Positions 44,509 through 50,586 of a DNA stretch of 50,586 bases are shown here, piece after piece. Under the pieces are notes generated by a model, which was not told the origin of the DNA, did no database searches, and was given only the letters and a program-made list of their open reading frames with translations. The DNA lies in the NCBI GenBank assembly GCA_016926155.1, contig JAFGPC010000056.1, positions 1 through 50,586 on the forward strand. Direction: 5' to 3'. Each line of letters opens with the position of its first letter. Position 1 is the first letter of the stretch. Source of the DNA: Sedimentisphaerales bacterium. Lineage in GTDB: Bacteria > Planctomycetota > Phycisphaerae > Sedimentisphaerales > Anaerohalosphaeraceae. The position numbers and the translations under genes were made by a program.

Positions 44509-45405
44509 CTACACGTCACAAATCTCGACCGCCTGGGTCAGCGAAGCGAGCTTGTCTTTCTTCCGAGGGATAAATTCCTGTCCCATATATCCATCAAAAC
44601 CGGTCGCTATGATTGCCTTGCAGATGGCCGGATAGTACAATTCCTGCGTATCATCAAATTCATTGCGTCCCGGCACGCCCGCCGTGTGATAATGCCCGAT
44701 GTATGCGGCGTACTCCTTGATCGTAGCAATCACATCACCCTCCTGCACCTGCATGTGATAAATATCATACAGTAGCTTCACATTCGGCGATCCGACCTGC
44801 TTGCACATCTCAGCGCCCCAATGTGTCCGGTCGCACATATAGTCCTTGTGGTTGCGTTTGCTGTTAAGCAATTCCATACAGACAATAACCTTTTTCTTTT
44901 CCGCCAGACCGGCGATTTTCTTGAGCCCGATGACGCAATTCTTCAGGCCCTCCTCATCCTCCATACCTTCGCGGTTACCGGAAAAACAGATCACATTCCG
45001 ATAGCCCCATTCCGAGGTGGCTTCGATTGATTTGGTGATCTTGGCGAGGCATTCCTCATGATTTTCAATGCGGTTAAGACCTTTGCCAATCCCATGCGAC
45101 GGCGTCATCGTGCAAATGAGCCCGTATTTCTTCAGCGTCGGCCACTGATCGGGACCGGCCAGGTCGAATCCCACCAGTCCGATTTTAGCGGCATGGGCTG
45201 CCAGATCATCAAACGATACACCCCCATAACACCACTGACAGACTGATTGTTTGATCCGGCCGTTTTTCACACCCTGTTTGACCTCGGCATTTGCCAGAGA
45301 CGACACAGAACCCGTAGCCATGACACCGGCGGCCCCGGCAGCCAGTCCGCCCAGTACATCACGGCGTGTAAGGCGGGATGATTTCTGTTGGTTTTCTATC
45401 TGCAT
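44509..45405 (-). CDS. Tat-exported xylose-isomerase-like TIM barrel protein
   Basis: The 298-residue protein is read from MQIENQQKSSR, with GAAAGGAA before it. The N-terminal SRLTRRDVLGGLAAGAAG is a twin-arginine signal, so the protein would fold before export. The rest matches the AP endonuclease 2/hydroxypyruvate-isomerase-like TIM barrel: GFDLAGPDQWPTLKKYGLICT, VICFSGNREG, VIVCMELLNSK (metal-ligand Glu), KLLYDIYHMQVQEGD (metal His) and GYMGQEFIPRK (Glu). These enzymes interconvert keto and aldo sugars or act on 3-keto-glycosides. Export together with a nearby DUF1080 domain protein suggests work on extracellular sugars, but that is inference. Confidence 0.9.
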   Translation of the reverse strand: MQIENQQKSSRLTRRDVLGGLAAGAAGVMATGSVSSLANAEVKQGVKNGRIKQSVCQWCYGGVSFDDLAAHAAKIGLVGFDLAGPDQWPTLKKYGLICTMTPSHGIGKGLNRIENHEECLAKITKSIEATSEWGYRNVICFSGNREGMEDEEGLKNCVIGLKKIAGLAEKKKVIVCMELLNSKRNHKDYMCDRTHWGAEMCKQVGSPNVKLLYDIYHMQVQEGDVIATIKEYAAYIGHYHTAGVPGRNEFDDTQELYYPAICKAIIATGFDGYMGQEFIPRKKDKLASLTQAVEICDV

Positions 45406-45445
45406 TATTCTTTCCTTTCTCAGTAACAGTTCGATGAACAACCTC

Positions 45446-45475
45446 ATTATACTGGATAAGGGCTGTTTGGTTCAA
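45446..45475 (-). promoter_or_regulatory. Sigma-70-type promoter for the sugar-isomerase-like gene
   Basis: On the minus strand TTGAAC (45475-45470), an 18-nt spacer and perfect TATAAT (45451-45446) lie about 40 nt before ATG 45405. Confidence 0.65.
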
Positions 45476-45509
45476 CCTTCTTTACAGTGCAATACTTGGT
45501 CTTTTCAGA

Positions 45510-45537
45510 TTGCCAAACGGACAAGCAAGGGTATAAT
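45510..45537 (+). promoter_or_regulatory. Sigma-70-type promoter for the radical SAM gene
   Basis: TTGCCA (45510-45515), a 16-nt spacer and perfect TATAAT (45532-45537) predict transcription from about 45544, divergent from the promoter at 45446-45475. It argues against the TTG start at 45552. Confidence 0.6.
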
Positions 45538-45590
45538 TTCCCGCAATTTTTTTGATTGCTAAACGGTGGCTGTATGGAACTAACTTTATT

Positions 45591-47234
45591 ATGAGAGGAT
45601 ATTTTGGATTGGGGACTCGTCTTACAATGGCATTTCCGCCGCCGGCCAGCCCGACATATGTGCCTTTAGGGTTGGCTTCACTGGGTTCGTACCTCCGGAC
45701 CGAGGCTCCGTATACACAGCTTGCTGTCTGTGACTTGAACATTGCACTCTGGTATGATTGGGCCGGAAGGACGCAGGATGGAATATCGCTTTTGGATTTT
45801 CTAAGTGGACGAGGCCGGTCTTTTTATGATCCCATTGTGTACCAAGATTTTCAATCCATCTGGTCGCAGTATTATAATCATGTAAATTCTCTTCATAGAC
45901 AGGCACGGATATATCTGGCAACGGGCCAGTGTGATTCTCAACTGGCTTTGTTGCTGGATGGGCAGATCGAGAAGGTGATGATGAATGATCCGGAAATCGT
46001 TGGTTTTTCCGTGATGTTTCTGGATCAGGTTGTTTTTGCTCTGGCTCTGGCACGACGGCTGAAGGGCAGAGAATTGCCGGATAAATCTGCCCCACACATT
46101 ATTTTCGGCGGGGCGGCGATGTCAGCCCTGAATGTGCCGGAGTTACTGGGGACTGCCGGTTTTATCGATGCCGTCGTTACCGGGGAAGGAGAACAGCCAC
46201 TGACAATGCTGGTTAACGGGATACAGCTTGAGACTATCCCCGGAATAGTAACTGCAAAGAGACCAGTGCCGGAAAAGTTCTCTTCTCTATCTCAAATCTG
46301 TCTGGATTCTGTATCGGCGCCGGATTTTGGCCTTTTTGTTATGAATCTGTATGCTAATCCGGTTCCGGTCCTGCCGGTCGTCCTTTCGCGTGACTGCCAA
46401 TGGCGCCGTTGCCGGTTCTGTGCCCACAATTTCAGCTTCCATGGGTATCGGCAAAAATCGATTTCCCGATTTATCGACGAGATCGAAATCCTTATGCAGC
46501 GACATGGGGCCGCCCATTTCTATCTGGCCGATCAGTATGTTCCGGCTCAGATTTTGGACACATTGTCTGAACAAATCTTGTACCGTAATCTGCGTATTCA
46601 TTTCCATATTATGGCCCGTCCTACCGCCGATTATACTCCGGACCTGCTCATCAAAGCTTCACAAGCGGGGTGCTGCTGGATCAGTTGGGGTGTTGAAACC
46701 GGATCCCAGCGACTGCTGGATCTGGTCCGTAAAGGTACTCACCGGGACCAGATCGAAAAGGTGCTTTATCAGAGTCGTCAGGCAGGTATCGCCAACCTGA
46801 TGATGATGATTTTTGGCCTGCCCACCAGCACCGAACAGGACCTGCAGCAGACCTTTGACCTGATCGAGCAGGTCTATCCGGCCGTCGATGCGATTACCTC
46901 CAGTTCCTTCGTGTTATTTGAAGGCACCCCTCTGGCCCGGCGTGCAGACCGATACAATCTGGAGATTATAGGAAGAGAGGAATTGATAAACATCGAGGAC
47001 AGGATCATACATTCCTCCCGTCTGAAATATATGAGCCGGGATGAAGGAGGCAATCTGGTCTGCCCGCCGGGACCGATGGAAGTCGATCTCTGGAAAAGGC
47101 GGCGGCAATGGTTTCCTGAAATCCATGGCATGGAAAAACTCTGCTGTGAGCACTTTCTTCTCTATAGTGCTTTGCGTAATACAGACGATCAACAATTCCC
47201 CACACGTCCCATCTCTCCGCCCCGTGCGGCTTAA
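45591..47234 (+). CDS. B12-binding-domain radical SAM protein
   Basis: The 547-residue reading starts at ATG 45591; the true start could be ATG 45627 (MAFPPPASP), where the conserved B12-binding fold begins. The N-terminal part has PPPASPTYVPLGLASLGSYLR and VVTGEGEQPL typical of cobalamin-binding radical SAM proteins. The radical SAM cluster is CQWRRCRFC, i.e. Cys-X4-Cys-X2-Cys rather than X3, as in a group that includes RiPP C-methyltransferases. Later SAM-binding motifs are SWGVETGSQRLLDLVRKGT and MMMIFGLPTST. No small precursor peptide or partner is adjacent, so the substrate is unknown. It could methylate or rearrange a lipid, tetrapyrrole or peptide. Confidence 0.88.
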   Translation: MRGYFGLGTRLTMAFPPPASPTYVPLGLASLGSYLRTEAPYTQLAVCDLNIALWYDWAGRTQDGISLLDFLSGRGRSFYDPIVYQDFQSIWSQYYNHVNSLHRQARIYLATGQCDSQLALLLDGQIEKVMMNDPEIVGFSVMFLDQVVFALALARRLKGRELPDKSAPHIIFGGAAMSALNVPELLGTAGFIDAVVTGEGEQPLTMLVNGIQLETIPGIVTAKRPVPEKFSSLSQICLDSVSAPDFGLFVMNLYANPVPVLPVVLSRDCQWRRCRFCAHNFSFHGYRQKSISRFIDEIEILMQRHGAAHFYLADQYVPAQILDTLSEQILYRNLRIHFHIMARPTADYTPDLLIKASQAGCCWISWGVETGSQRLLDLVRKGTHRDQIEKVLYQSRQAGIANLMMMIFGLPTSTEQDLQQTFDLIEQVYPAVDAITSSSFVLFEGTPLARRADRYNLEIIGREELINIEDRIIHSSRLKYMSRDEGGNLVCPPGPMEVDLWKRRRQWFPEIHGMEKLCCEHFLLYSALRNTDDQQFPTRPISPPRAA

Positions 47235-47293
47235 TAGTATATGAATTGAAAATTCAGGAAAAGTCGTAACACTTTTGCCTTCCCAAAAAAGCC

Positions 47294-47321
47294 TTGCAAG
47301 ACATACTAATCGGCATATAAT
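47294..47321 (+). promoter_or_regulatory. Sigma-70-type promoter for the VOC-dhaK-dhaL-lsrF-like operon
   Basis: TTGCAA (47294-47299), a 16-nt spacer and perfect TATAAT (47316-47321) lie about 55 nt before ATG 47376. Confidence 0.65.
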
Positions 47322-47375
47322 CTTTGTTCTTGCAGAACTTTACCGTCGTTAATCTAGAGGGAAAGGAAACAGCAA

Positions 47376-47696
47376 ATGGCAGGCAAGTTCCATCATTTCG
47401 GCGTGCCCACGAGCCGCAAAAGCGAAAATGAAACCTTCCTCGAAGGAGCGGGCGTTCATATCACCGATCCTGATTCAAGTCCATACCGGATCGAGTTTCT
47501 TCGGTTCGAGTCGGACAGTTGCATGCCCGAGGCGATCCAATCCACACCGCATGCGGCATTTATGGTCGACAGTCTGGACGAGGCCATCCAGGGCAAGCAG
47601 GTGGTCCTGGAGCCGTTTGACGCTACCGATACGCTCCGAGTGGCTTTTATTCAGGACGGTGACGCTCTGATCGAAGTGATGCAAGAGAAATCCTAG
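47376..47696 (+). CDS. Small VOC (glyoxalase-like) family protein
   Basis: The 106-residue protein has GGGAAAGGAA upstream of its ATG. It has the VOC pattern of two beta-alpha-beta-beta-beta units: FHHFGVPTSRKSENETFLE at the start, YRIEFLRFES, PHAAFMVDSLDEAIQGK in the second half and LIEVMQEK at the end. Possible metal ligands are the N-terminal His, the middle Glu/His and the final Glu. VOC enzymes isomerise or cleave small keto compounds. It begins the operon with dhaK 18 nt downstream, so it likely acts on the same ketose or keto-phosphate substrate, but the reaction is unknown. Confidence 0.75.
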   Translation: MAGKFHHFGVPTSRKSENETFLEGAGVHITDPDSSPYRIEFLRFESDSCMPEAIQSTPHAAFMVDSLDEAIQGKQVVLEPFDATDTLRVAFIQDGDALIEVMQEKS

Positions 47697-47714
47697 CCTA
47701 GGAAAGGGAGAACC

Positions 47715-48716
47715 ATGCCTACCCGTAAATTCATCAACCGGCCGGAAAACCTGGTCAGCGAACTTTTGGAAGGATTTGTTCTGGCCCATCCGGACAAGAT
47801 CAAGCTGGCCGGATCCAATCTGGTGGTTCGTGCCAAGGAAAAACCGAAGGACAAAGTTGCCGTTGTCACCATCGGAGGCAGCGGTCATGAACCGGCCCTG
47901 AGCGGATACGTTGGCGAAGGGATGCTCGATATCTCCGTACCCGGCGATATCTTCGCCGCCCCGGGTCCACCTCGTGTGATCGAGGCCCTGGAAAAGGCCA
48001 ACCGCAAAGCGGGGGTGCTTTTTGTTGTGCTCAACCACGCCGGCGATGTAATGAGCGCCAATGTTGCCATGCAAATGGCCAAAAGCAAAGGCCTCAATGT
48101 TAAGGATATCCTGACCCACGAAGATATTTCCGCACCCAGTCGGCAGGATCCAAAGGAACGTCGCGGGCTGGCCGGTTGCTTCTTTGTCATCAAGATCGCC
48201 GGAGCTGCCGCGGAAAAGGGCTATTCTCTGGATCAATGTTTCGCCGTTGCCAAACGAATGGAAACAAATATGGCAACCCTCGCGGTTGCGGTTGCCGGCG
48301 CTTCGCATCCTGCGACGGGACAGGTCATCGCAGAGGTGCCGGATGGGCGTATGAATGTCGGCATGGGCCAGCATGGCGAGGCCGGCACCGGCGAGATGGA
48401 TCTAAAAACAGCGAATGAAACGGCTGAAGTTATGCTTGACATGCTTCTCAAGGATCTGGATGTCAAGAAAGGAGAGGAGTTGTTGGTGATGATCAATGGT
48501 GTCGGATCAGCCACACTGATGGAAATGTATATTGTCCTTCGCCGGGTCAAACAGCTATGCGATTCTAAGGGCATCAAGCTGGCCCGCTCACTAGTTGGTG
48601 AATACCTGACCGTCCAGGAAATGGGCGGCTTTCAGATGTGCATTGCACGCATGGATAAGGAACTGTTGGAGTTATGGGATGCCCCATGCTGCACTCCGGC
48701 TTTGACGGTTAAATAA
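47715..48716 (+). CDS. dhaK: Dihydroxyacetone kinase, DhaK subunit
   Basis: The 333-residue protein has the substrate-binding fold of DhaK: VVTIGGSGHEPALSGYVGEGMLD, the substrate loop GDIFAAPGP, GVLFVVLNHAGDVMSANVAM and GAAAEKGYSLD. GMGQHGEAGTGEMD carries the His that forms a hemiaminal with the ketone substrate (GMGIHGEPG in classical DhaK). The family binds dihydroxyacetone or related trioses and tetroses covalently. DhaL, the nucleotide subunit, is 85 nt downstream. The phosphotransferase subunit DhaM is not present in the window, so the phosphoryl donor may be ATP or an unlinked DhaM. Confidence 0.95.
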   Translation: MPTRKFINRPENLVSELLEGFVLAHPDKIKLAGSNLVVRAKEKPKDKVAVVTIGGSGHEPALSGYVGEGMLDISVPGDIFAAPGPPRVIEALEKANRKAGVLFVVLNHAGDVMSANVAMQMAKSKGLNVKDILTHEDISAPSRQDPKERRGLAGCFFVIKIAGAAAEKGYSLDQCFAVAKRMETNMATLAVAVAGASHPATGQVIAEVPDGRMNVGMGQHGEAGTGEMDLKTANETAEVMLDMLLKDLDVKKGEELLVMINGVGSATLMEMYIVLRRVKQLCDSKGIKLARSLVGEYLTVQEMGGFQMCIARMDKELLELWDAPCCTPALTVK

Positions 48717-48801
48717 TCGCAGGTTATAAGCAGGCCGGGACGTCTGCATTTTACCTTTACAATAATGAAATTTATTCAGGGTTTTAATCCCTTGGAATTT
48801 T

Positions 48802-49449
48802 ATGGATACAATCGGATTTGAAGAACTGAAACGAATGTTGTTGGCTGCTGTTGACCAGATCAAGGCCAATCATGAATTATTGTCAAAGCTGGATTCCTTC
48901 GGCGGCGACGGTGACCACGGCACAACGATGGTCCGTGCAATGGGCTGTTTGGAAAAAGGGATTAACAGCACGACCACCGGTCAGATCAAAGACCTCTTGA
49001 ACAATGTCGGCTGGTCGATCATGGGCGTAGACGGTGGGGCAACCGGACCGCTGTTCGGCAGCCTGTTCATGGGTATGGCCATACCGACCGATGGGAAGGA
49101 TGTCATCGATAGCCAGTTACTCGCAGCGATGTTCGAATCGGGTCTAAATGGTGTCGGCAACGTTACCAAAGCCCAGATTGGCGACAAGACTATGATCGAT
49201 GCGCTCGTGCCCGCCGTACAGGAACTGCGTGCAGCGGTTGAACGGGGTGAGCTGATCGATCAGGCTTTGGCGGTGGCGGCCGAGGCTGCCAAAAAAGGAG
49301 CTGAAGCGACCAAAGGGCTGGCGGCCCGGTTCGGACGGGCCAAAAATATAGGCGAAAAAAGCAAAGGACAACCGGATCCCGGAGCGACAAGCGTTTCGCT
49401 GGTGTTCCGTGGATTTGCACAAGGAGTACAATCGAATGGTGGATCGTGA
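48802..49449 (+). CDS. dhaL: Dihydroxyacetone kinase, DhaL subunit
   Basis: The 215-residue all-helical ADP/ATP-binding subunit has the Asp/His cluster FGGDGDHGTTM, which chelates Mg-nucleotide. VDGGATGPLFG (GGASGPLYG in the classical protein) and GDKTMIDALVPAVQEL are also present. It works with DhaK in phosphorylating dihydroxyacetone-type ketones. The next gene's ATG lies inside its 3' end (14-nt overlap). The ribosome-binding site is weak. Confidence 0.95.
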   Translation: MDTIGFEELKRMLLAAVDQIKANHELLSKLDSFGGDGDHGTTMVRAMGCLEKGINSTTTGQIKDLLNNVGWSIMGVDGGATGPLFGSLFMGMAIPTDGKDVIDSQLLAAMFESGLNGVGNVTKAQIGDKTMIDALVPAVQELRAAVERGELIDQALAVAAEAAKKGAEATKGLAARFGRAKNIGEKSKGQPDPGATSVSLVFRGFAQGVQSNGGS

Positions 49450-50311
49450 TACATCCGGCGGGGACAAGAGTTTTTCGGTCGATGTCCCGCAGAAAACCGA
49501 AGGCTATTTTCTAAAAGGTGCTCAGCATCTCGACTGGGGCATGAAGGATCGGCTCAGCCGCATCTTTAATCCTGCCAGCGGCCGTACGCTCATGCTGGCG
49601 TTCGATCATGGTTATATCATGGGCCCGACTTCCGGTCTGGAGCGTATGGACCTGAGCATTGTACCTCTTGTTGAGCATGTCGATTGCCTCATGTGTACAC
49701 GCGGTGCGCTGCGTACCTGCATTCCACCGACGTATAACAAACCGCTGGTCATGCGGTGCAGCACCGGTGCGACAATTCTCAAGGAACTCAGCGATGAGGT
49801 CATCGGTGTTTCCGTGGAAGAGGCCATACGTCTGAACGCGTCGGCCCTGACTACGCAGGTCTATATCGGCGGAGAGCACGAACGGGCAACGCTTGATAAT
49901 CTGGCCCATCTGATTAACGAAGGCATGCGCTATGGCGTGCCTACACTGGGCGTCACAGCAGTCGGACGTGACATGGTTCGCGATTCCCGTTACCTGGGAC
50001 TGGCCACGCGCGTGATTGCCGAGCTTGGCGCTCATTTTGTCAAGACCTATTACTGCGAACCCGGTTTCGACGAGGTCGTTGCTGGCTGTCCCATTCCGAT
50101 CGTCATCGCCGGCGGTAAGAAGCTGCCTGAGTTGGAAGCCCTGCAGATGGCCTATAAGGCAATTGACCAGGGAGCTCTCGGCGTCGATATGGGCCGTAAT
50201 ATCTTCCTGGCCGATGATCCGGTCGCCATGGTCCAGGCCGTACGAACAGTTGTACATAAATTTGAAAAGCCCGAAAAGGCCTTTCAGATGTATAACGATC
50301 TCAAGAAGTAA
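49436..50311 (+). CDS. Class I aldolase-family protein, LsrF-like
   Basis: The 291-residue protein is read from MVDRDTSGGDKSF, with AAGGAG upstream and inside the dhaL end. It closely resembles E. coli LsrF (also 291 residues), the thiolase that splits phosphorylated autoinducer-2 breakdown product into DHAP and acetyl-CoA. LDWGMKDRLSRIFNP, TLMLAFDHGYIMGPTSGLERMD, CTRGALR, TTQVYIGGEHER, VGRDMVRDSRYLGLATR, HFVKTYYCEPGF (candidate Schiff-base Lys), PIVIAGGKKLPELEAL and GVDMGRNIF are all recognisable. Since no LsrK, LsrG or LsrACDB gene is nearby, it may instead cleave a related phosphorylated keto sugar made by DhaK/DhaL. Aldolase activity on DHAP is the alternative. Confidence 0.92.
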   Translation: MVDRDTSGGDKSFSVDVPQKTEGYFLKGAQHLDWGMKDRLSRIFNPASGRTLMLAFDHGYIMGPTSGLERMDLSIVPLVEHVDCLMCTRGALRTCIPPTYNKPLVMRCSTGATILKELSDEVIGVSVEEAIRLNASALTTQVYIGGEHERATLDNLAHLINEGMRYGVPTLGVTAVGRDMVRDSRYLGLATRVIAELGAHFVKTYYCEPGFDEVVAGCPIPIVIAGGKKLPELEALQMAYKAIDQGALGVDMGRNIFLADDPVAMVQAVRTVVHKFEKPEKAFQMYNDLKK

Positions 50312-50336
50312 CAAAAATTACAAAATGAATTTTAAT

Positions 50337-50366
50337 AAGGTAGGCTGTTTTGGTCTGCCTTTTTTT
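50337..50366 (+). terminator. Terminator after the LsrF-like gene
   Basis: AAGGTAGGC (50337-50345) pairs with GTCTGCCTT (50353-50361) with two G-T pairs, followed by a run of T (50360-50366). It closes the operon. Confidence 0.8.
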
Positions 50367-50456
50367 ATGCATACAAACAGAAGGGGACATGGAGTATCTC
50401 TTAATGGTAGGGGAAAACCCTGAAAACGGGATGCTGAAAACCCCGAATTTTACAGG

Positions 50457-50585
50457 TTATTGTAAAAACTCCGACTTTTCTGCGCACCATTTAACTCCTT
50501 CGGCGTCTATACAAGCAAAGGATACAGCACTCAACCCAGTAGTCACACTCCGTTGAGGACGTCTTCTCGCAGCCAACACCTCCTG
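50457..50585 (-). CDS. Possible C-terminal fragment of an unidentified protein, cut by window edge
   Basis: On the minus strand an open frame enters from the window edge and stops at TAA (50457-50459), giving 42 residues (AARRRPQRSVTTGLSAVSF and so on). I do not recognise it, and it may be chance. The region 50380-50586 holds no other gene I can support. Confidence 0.2.
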   Translation of the reverse strand, partial: QEVLAARRRPQRSVTTGLSAVSFACIDAEGVKWCAEKSEFLQ

Positions 50586-50586
50586 A

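Noticed and set aside
47475-48374. 299-codon minus-strand open frame
   Set aside because: Antisense to the VOC-like and dhaK genes, no recognisable content.
49511-50314. 267-codon minus-strand open frame
   Set aside because: Antisense to the LsrF-like gene, which has a clear family match over its whole length.
50381-50470. Possible repeat array near the right edge (short similar segments with GAAAAC)
   Set aside because: The units are not regular in length or sequence, and there is no leader or cas gene, so a CRISPR array is not supported.

Overview
The window looks like a chromosomal segment of a planctomycete, most likely from the Phycisphaerae side of the phylum and probably anaerobic. 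The evidence is a PEP-CTERM surface protein, a prepilin-like protein with an H-X9-DG motif, a dockerin-like EF-hand tail on a secreted protein, a PQQ-propeller/DUF1080 lipoprotein, many secreted glycosidases and a pectate lyase, a B12-dependent ribonucleotide reductase, a membrane pyrophosphatase and a siroheme-based (Ahb-type) haem route. The lineage call is inference from gene content; there is no rRNA in the window. I see no phage, transposase, CRISPR array or tRNA.

Layout. 1-17.9 kb is almost entirely minus strand: rsfS (cut by the window edge), membrane pyrophosphatase hppA, argJ, a secreted GH5, a nitrilase-family amidase, argC, a DMT exporter, the rplM-rpsI ribosomal pair, a membrane-anchored twin-domain aspartic protease, a large secreted GH2, nrdJ and an SGNH hydrolase. 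18-31 kb is mixed. It holds a PEP-CTERM protein with two tandem domains, a secreted Hcp-like protein with a dockerin-like tail, a short UvrC, a PIG-L deacetylase coupled to an unknown small gene, a sugar phosphotransferase, a six-TM protein, a secreted beta-helix protein, a PL10 pectate lyase, a MetX-MetW fusion and a prepilin-like protein. 31-39 kb has a DUF1805 protein, an outer-membrane efflux lipoprotein and a five-gene minus-strand tetrapyrrole operon: hemC, cobA-hemD fusion, hemB, an AhbC/D-type radical SAM gene and an ahbA-ahbB fusion, with three 4-nt ATGA overlaps. 39-47 kb carries several unusual secreted multidomain proteins: an alkaline-phosphatase-superfamily/methyltransferase chimera, a PhnD-like/PQQ-propeller/DUF1080 lipoprotein overlapping an ATLF-like zinc peptidase, and a Tat-exported sugar-isomerase-like protein. 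A B12-binding radical SAM enzyme follows. 47-50.3 kb is one plus-strand operon (VOC-like protein, dhaK, dhaL, LsrF-like aldolase/thiolase) with its own promoter and terminator.

How the parts fit. The secreted hydrolases (GH5, GH2, SGNH, beta-helix, PL10) point to growth on plant or algal polysaccharide. The Dha kinase/LsrF-type operon could process a small ketose or a related phosphorylated diketone. The haem operon supplies siroheme and, with genes elsewhere, haem by the oxygen-independent route. The strongest candidates for undescribed biology are the triple-domain lipoprotein with its overlapping peptidase gene, the secreted phosphatase-methyltransferase chimera, and the secreted Hcp-dockerin protein.

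Start sites were chosen from ribosome-binding sites and family lengths. Promoters and terminators are pattern matches by eye. Family names come from recognising motifs in translated sequence; no database search was run.
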